The notes under the pieces were generated by a model. The model did not search any database. It saw only the letters and a program-made list of their open reading frames with translations, and was not told where the DNA came from. 64,000 nucleotides of DNA from Pseudomonas canadensis (GTDB lineage Bacteria > Pseudomonadota > Gammaproteobacteria > Pseudomonadales > Pseudomonadaceae), in the NCBI RefSeq assembly GCF_000503215.1, contig NZ_AYTD01000016.1:186001-250000 (forward strand), in the 5' to 3' direction. The position numbers and the translations under genes were made by a program. Below are positions 60,241 through 64,000 of this stretch, one piece after another. Positions within the stretch are counted from its first letter, which is position 1; each line of letters starts with the position of its first letter.

Positions 60241-60556
60241 GGCAATTGGGCTGCTGCCTGCGCCACAGCGTCAGGGCCAATACCGGGTCTATTCGGCGCA
60301 AAACGTTGAGCTGCTGATGTTTATCAAGTGCGCGCAGCAATTGGGGTTCAAGCTCAAGGAGTTGCAGGAAATTCTTGCAGGCCACATAGGCGATGTATTG
60401 CCTTGGGAGCGGGCGGACCAGGCAATCGCAGACAAGAAGCAGGAACTAGCCCTGAAAATTGCCGCGCTACAGGAAATGCACGTGGGATTGCAGACATTTG
60501 AAGCACAGTTGAAAACATCACAAGAACAGTGCTCGTCAATGGCACAAAGATCCTGA
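60179..60556 (+). CDS. MerR family transcriptional regulator
   Basis: The 125-residue product starts with a MerR helix-turn-helix (MYIGKAAQLSGTTIKAIRHYEAIGLLPAPQRQGQYRVYS) and has a C-terminal coiled coil (ADKKQELALKIAALQEMHVGLQTFEAQL). It has only one region of possible effector cysteines near the end (EQCSS). AAAAAAGGAG lies before the ATG. It is downstream of, and overlaps, the quinone reductase gene, which it likely controls. Confidence 0.88.
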   Translation: MYIGKAAQLSGTTIKAIRHYEAIGLLPAPQRQGQYRVYSAQNVELLMFIKCAQQLGFKLKELQEILAGHIGDVLPWERADQAIADKKQELALKIAALQEMHVGLQTFEAQLKTSQEQCSSMAQRS

Positions 60557-60558
60557 CC

Positions 60559-60631
60559 GGCGGTGAGCCGAATAAAATGGGTATTCGGCTCATTTGATGA
60601 GCCGAATAGGGCGCTTATTCGGCTCACCGCC
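60559..60631. repeat. Nested inverted repeat with four GAGCCGAATA cores
   Basis: An outer perfect 17-bp pair (GGCGGTGAGCCGAATAA at 60559-60575 and its complement at 60615-60631) encloses an inner perfect 12-bp pair (TATTCGGCTCAT-TTG-ATGAGCCGAATA, 60582-60608). The core GAGCCGAATA is therefore present four times in alternating orientation. It starts right after the MerR stop. It is unlike the REP families in this window and has no T-run. Confidence 0.85.
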
Positions 60632-60714
60632 TGAACACCCTCCCCCACTCATTTGCCCAGAATCCCCATGTCTGCTAGTGTCGCGCCGGTTTACCGTCTA
60701 CCGGAATAGCCGCC

Positions 60715-60957
60715 ATGGCCCGCAAAAAAGTTGCACTCGATTTCGAACAATCCCTCGCCGACCTGCAAACCCTGGTCGAGCGTCTGGAGAACGGCGAGTT
60801 GTCGCTGGAAGACTCGTTGACGGCGTTTGAGCAAGGCATCGGCCTGACCCGCGACTGCCAGAGCGCCTTGGCGCAGGCGGAGCAGAAGGTGCAGGTGCTG
60901 CTGGAACGTGACGGGGAGTTGGCCGAAGAACCTTTCGATGCGGAACAGCCCGAATGA
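60715..60957 (+). CDS. xseB: Exodeoxyribonuclease VII small subunit
   Basis: The 80-residue product (KVALDFEQSLADLQTLVERLENGELSLEDSLTAFEQGIGLTRDCQ..AEQKVQVLLE) is a typical XseB. It binds XseA, which degrades single-stranded DNA. The stop overlaps the ispA ATG by three bases. Confidence 0.97.
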   Translation: MARKKVALDFEQSLADLQTLVERLENGELSLEDSLTAFEQGIGLTRDCQSALAQAEQKVQVLLERDGELAEEPFDAEQPE

Positions 60958-61841
60958 TCGACGCGTATCAGGCCAGTAGCCAAGCCCGGGTCAATGCGGC
61001 GTTGGAACCCTTGTTTGTTGCGCCAAGCCCCGAACTCAAGCGTCTTTACGAAGCCATGCGCTACAGCGTGATGAATGGTGGCAAGCGCGTGCGTCCGTTG
61101 CTTGCGTATGCGGCGTGCGAAGCTTTGGGCGCAGACGCCGAGCAGGCCAATGGCGCGGCCTGTGCGGTGGAGTTGATCCACGCCTATTCCCTGGTGCATG
61201 ACGATTTGCCGGCGATGGACGACGACGATTTGCGTCGCGGCCAGCCAACCACCCATAAAGCCTTTGATGAAGCCTGCGCGATCCTCGCCGGCGACGGCCT
61301 GCAAAGCCTGGCGTTCAGCGCACTACTGGACCCGACGCTGAGCAGCGTCAACGCCGAGATCCGTTTGCGCATGGTCACGGCGCTGGCCGTGGCAGCGGGT
61401 CCGGCCGGCATGGTGGGTGGCCAGGCCATCGACTTGGGTTCGGTCGGCCAGAAGCTCGATCAACAAGCCCTGGAGTACATGCACCGCCACAAGACCGGCG
61501 CCTTGATCGAAGCCGCCGTGCATCTGGGCGCGCTGGCCAGTGGGCGTGCCGAAGGCGCTCAATTGACGGCGTTGAGGACCTACGCGCTGGCCATCGGCCT
61601 GGCGTTCCAGGTGCAGGACGATATTCTCGACGTAGAAAGTGACACGGCCACCCTGGGCAAACGCCAAGGCGCCGATATCGCACGGGACAAACCGACGTAT
61701 CCGGCACTGCTTGGGCTGGAAGCCGCCAAGGCTTATGCCCTGGAACTGCGTGACCAGGCCCTGAACGCCCTGCGACCTTTCGACGCGGCAGCAGAGCCAC
61801 TGCGTGACTTGGCGCGGTATATCGTCGAACGTCGGCACTGA
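60954..61841 (+). CDS. ispA: (2E,6E)-farnesyl diphosphate synthase
   Basis: IspA condenses IPP with DMAPP and GPP. The 295-residue product has the first Asp-rich motif VHDDLPAMDDDDLRRGQPTTHKAF and the second QVQDDILDVESD, as well as GGKRVRPLLAYAA. It lies between xseB and dxs, the usual gammaproteobacterial order. Confidence 0.98.
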   Translation: MIDAYQASSQARVNAALEPLFVAPSPELKRLYEAMRYSVMNGGKRVRPLLAYAACEALGADAEQANGAACAVELIHAYSLVHDDLPAMDDDDLRRGQPTTHKAFDEACAILAGDGLQSLAFSALLDPTLSSVNAEIRLRMVTALAVAAGPAGMVGGQAIDLGSVGQKLDQQALEYMHRHKTGALIEAAVHLGALASGRAEGAQLTALRTYALAIGLAFQVQDDILDVESDTATLGKRQGADIARDKPTYPALLGLEAAKAYALELRDQALNALRPFDAAAEPLRDLARYIVERRH

Positions 61842-61951
61842 TAACGGCGGCCTTTGCGGCCGCATATCGGCCAAGTTCGGTGCTCTGCGTGGGCAGTTTG
61901 CGATGCTTGAGGTAAACTGCCGCCTCTTCTATACCTATAACGATTCGCCTG

Positions 61952-63850
61952 ATGCCCACGACGTTTCAAGAGATTCCCCGCAAGCGCCCGTCCACGCCCC
62001 TGCTTGACCGTGCTGTCACGCCGGTCGGCCTGCGTCGACTGGGTGAAGCCGAGCTGGAAACCCTGGCCGATGAGTTGCGCCTGGAATTGCTCTACACGGT
62101 CGGCCAGACCGGTGGGCATTTCGGTGCCGGCCTGGGCGTCATCGAGCTGACCATCGCCCTGCATTACGTATTCGATACCCCGGATGACCGGCTGGTGTGG
62201 GACGTGGGCCATCAGGCGTATCCGCATAAAATCCTCACGGGGCGCCGCGAGCAGATGGGCACCCTGCGCCAGAAGGACGGCATTGCCGCCTTCCCGCGCC
62301 GCGCCGAGAGCGAGTACGACACCTTTGGCGTCGGCCACTCCAGCACCTCCATCAGTGCCGCGCTGGGCATGGCGATTGCCGCCCGCCTGCAAGGCAGCGA
62401 TCGCAAGGCGATTGCGGTCATTGGTGATGGCGCGCTGACCGCCGGCATGGCGTTCGAAGCGCTGAACCATGCGCCGGAAGTGGACGCCAACATGTTGGTG
62501 ATCCTCAACGACAACGACATGTCGATCTCGCGCAATGTCGGTGGCCTGTCCAATTACCTGGCCAAGATCCTCTCCAGCCGCACCTACGCCAGCATGCGCG
62601 AAGGCAGCAAGAAGGTGCTCTCGCGTCTGCCTGGCGCGTGGGAAATTGCCCGCCGTACCGAAGAATATGCCAAGGGCATGCTGGTACCGGGCACCCTGTT
62701 CGAAGAGCTGGGCTGGAACTACATCGGCCCGATCGACGGCCACGACCTGCCCACCCTGATCGCCACGCTGCGCAACATGCGTGACCTCAAGGGCCCACAG
62801 TTCCTGCATATCGTCACCAAGAAAGGCAAAGGCTTCGCCCCGGCGGAAGTCGACCCGATCGGCTACCACGCCATCACCAAGCTGGAACCGCTTGACGCTC
62901 CCGCCGCTGCGCCGAAAAAGGCCAGCGGGCCGAAGTATTCCGGTGTGTTCGGCGAATGGCTGTGCGACATGGCCGCCGCCGACCCGCGCCTGGTAGGCAT
63001 TACCCCGGCGATGAAGGAAGGCTCCGACCTGGTAGCCTTCAGCGAGCGTTTCCCGCTGCGCTACTTCGATGTGGCAATTGCCGAACAGCACGCGGTGACC
63101 TTCGCCGCCGGCATGGCCTGTGAAGGCGCCAAGCCGGTGGTGGCGATCTACTCCACCTTCCTGCAGCGCGGTTACGATCAGTTGGTACATGACGTGGCAG
63201 TGCAGAACCTCGACGTACTGTTCGCCATCGACCGCGCTGGTTTGGTGGGCGAAGACGGCCCGACCCACGCCGGCAGCTTCGACTTGTCTTACCTGCGTTG
63301 CATCCCCGGCATGCTGGTGATGACACCGAGCGACGAGAACGAACTGCGCAAGATGCTCAGCACCGGCCACCTGTACAACGGCCCGGCGGCTGTGCGTTAC
63401 CCACGCGGTAATGGCCCGAATGCAGTGATCGAGAAAGACCTTGAGCCTATCGAGATCGGCAAGGGCATCGTGCGTCGCCAAGGCAGCAAGACTGCGTTCC
63501 TGGTGTTCGGCGTGCAACTGGCGGAAGCGCTGAAAGTAGCCGAGAAAATCGACGCTACCGTGGTCGACATGCGCTTCGTCAAACCGCTGGATGAAGACCT
63601 GGTGCGTGAGATTGCCGGCAGCCATGAGCTGCTGGTGACCGTCGAAGAAAACGCCATCATGGGCGGTGCCGGTGCGGCCGTCAGCGAGTTCCTGGCGCGG
63701 GAGAATATCCTCAAGTCGGTGCTGCACCTGGGCCTGCCGGATGTGTACGTCGAGCACGCCAAGCCTGCGCAGATGCTGGCGGAATGCGGGTTGGATGAGG
63801 TCGGCATTGAAGCGTCAGTGCGCGAGCGCATGGCACTACTCCGCCTGTAA
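61952..63850 (+). CDS. dxs: 1-deoxy-D-xylulose-5-phosphate synthase
   Basis: Dxs makes DXP from pyruvate and glyceraldehyde-3-phosphate, opening the MEP pathway; it supplies precursors for IspA and for thiamine. The 632-residue product has GQTGGHFGAGLGVIELTIALHYVFDTP, the TPP motif GDGALTAGMAFEALNHA..NMLVILNDNDMSIS, and the catalytic Glu in DVAIAEQHAVTFAAGMACEG. A 110-base gap separates it from ispA; a REP doublet follows. Confidence 0.98.
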   Translation: MPTTFQEIPRKRPSTPLLDRAVTPVGLRRLGEAELETLADELRLELLYTVGQTGGHFGAGLGVIELTIALHYVFDTPDDRLVWDVGHQAYPHKILTGRREQMGTLRQKDGIAAFPRRAESEYDTFGVGHSSTSISAALGMAIAARLQGSDRKAIAVIGDGALTAGMAFEALNHAPEVDANMLVILNDNDMSISRNVGGLSNYLAKILSSRTYASMREGSKKVLSRLPGAWEIARRTEEYAKGMLVPGTLFEELGWNYIGPIDGHDLPTLIATLRNMRDLKGPQFLHIVTKKGKGFAPAEVDPIGYHAITKLEPLDAPAAAPKKASGPKYSGVFGEWLCDMAAADPRLVGITPAMKEGSDLVAFSERFPLRYFDVAIAEQHAVTFAAGMACEGAKPVVAIYSTFLQRGYDQLVHDVAVQNLDVLFAIDRAGLVGEDGPTHAGSFDLSYLRCIPGMLVMTPSDENELRKMLSTGHLYNGPAAVRYPRGNGPNAVIEKDLEPIEIGKGIVRRQGSKTAFLVFGVQLAEALKVAEKIDATVVDMRFVKPLDEDLVREIAGSHELLVTVEENAIMGGAGAAVSEFLARENILKSVLHLGLPDVYVEHAKPAQMLAECGLDEVGIEASVRERMALLRL

Positions 63851-63863
63851 CACCCCGAACACT

Positions 63864-63952
63864 TGTAGGAGCTGGCTTGCCAGCGATAGCGGCCGCACAT
63901 TCAACATCAATGTGTCAGACAGACCGCCATCGCCGGCAAGCCGGCACCTACA
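63864..63952. repeat. REP doublet (REPIN)
   Basis: TGTAGGAGCTGGCTTGCCAGCGATAG is inverted as CCATCGCCGGCAAGCCGGCACCTACA. It lies between dxs and the gene entering at the window edge. Confidence 0.88.
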
Positions 63953-63968
63953 ACGCTATGGACAGCCC

Positions 63969-64000
63969 ATGAATCGTCTGCACTTTGCCCTGCCCTTTCT
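63969..64000 (+). CDS. Start of an unidentified gene (partial)
   Basis: ATG at 63969 opens MNRLHFALPF before the window ends. Ten residues are too few to assign a function; the hydrophobic run suggests a signal peptide or membrane start. Confidence 0.45.
   Translation, partial: MNRLHFALPF

Noticed and set aside
61733..63757. Long minus-strand open frame (674 codons) antisense to dxs
   Set aside because: Same shadow composition, no motif, opposite a fully conserved gene.
14331..63952. CRISPR array
   Set aside because: The repeated units are dispersed inverted pairs with no regular spacers and no cas genes, so they are REP elements.

Overview
The window is chromosomal DNA of a fluorescent Pseudomonas (P. 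fluorescens group). Codon use is GC-rich throughout. Short palindromic repeats with the pseudomonad core TGTAGGAGC..GGCTTGCC sit in many intergenic gaps, and the gene order follows, from memory, the P. aeruginosa PAO1 block from thiD/thiE through eutBC and ppa to xseB-ispA-dxs. No tRNA, rRNA, CRISPR array, insertion sequence or complete prophage was seen.

Layout. 1-2836: thiamine and heme synthesis (thiD end, thiE, hemL) and a Sel1-repeat protein. 2837-8250: a minus-strand accessory operon that encodes a trimethylamine-dehydrogenase-like flavoprotein, a polar amino acid binding protein, two permeases and an AstE/AotO-like metalloprotein, but no ATPase; an AT-rich gap follows it. 8558-14326: DUF1820 protein, miaB, ybeZ, ybeY, corC, lnt. 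14418-21996: a YdcF protein, a small unknown protein, leuS, lptE, holA, arfA and an SltB-type transglycosylase. 22127-34553 (minus): ldcA, lipA-lipB-ybeD, dacA, then rlpA-mltB-rodA-mrdA-rlmH-rsfS-nadD-proA, an overlapping chain for cell elongation, ribosome and NAD/proline functions. 34729-41741: mpg, a DedA-PAP2 fusion, a Lon N-domain protein, lrgB/lrgA, a MaoC dehydratase, a lipoprotein joining MORN repeats to a C13 (legumain-like) peptidase, and a Rossmann-fold protein. 41852-44104 (minus): YceK-like lipoprotein, ubiX, mpl. 44162-51642: the ethanolamine regulon, with a sigma54 activator divergent from aldehyde dehydrogenase, permease and eutBC; a sigma54 -24/-12 promoter and an upstream palindrome are visible. 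51735-54593: acetyltransferase, dedA, mtfA, ppa.

54594-60714 is the most variable stretch. It holds an S24/HTH repressor-like gene followed by a run of hairpins that ends in an intrinsic terminator (possible small RNA), a DUF3077-type small gene with a long hairpin-rich upstream region, a YcaC-type hydrolase, two small exported proteins, a YhcG/DUF1016 nuclease broken by a single TGG-to-TGA change, a flavodoxin-fold oxidoreductase running into a MerR regulator, and a nested inverted repeat built from four copies of GAGCCGAATA. The window closes with xseB-ispA-dxs (isoprenoid precursors), a REP doublet and the first codons of another gene.

Most of the window is conserved housekeeping sequence. 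The parts most likely to hold something undescribed are the TMADH/transport operon, the MORN-C13 lipoprotein, and the RNA and repeat elements between 54.6 and 60.7 kb.
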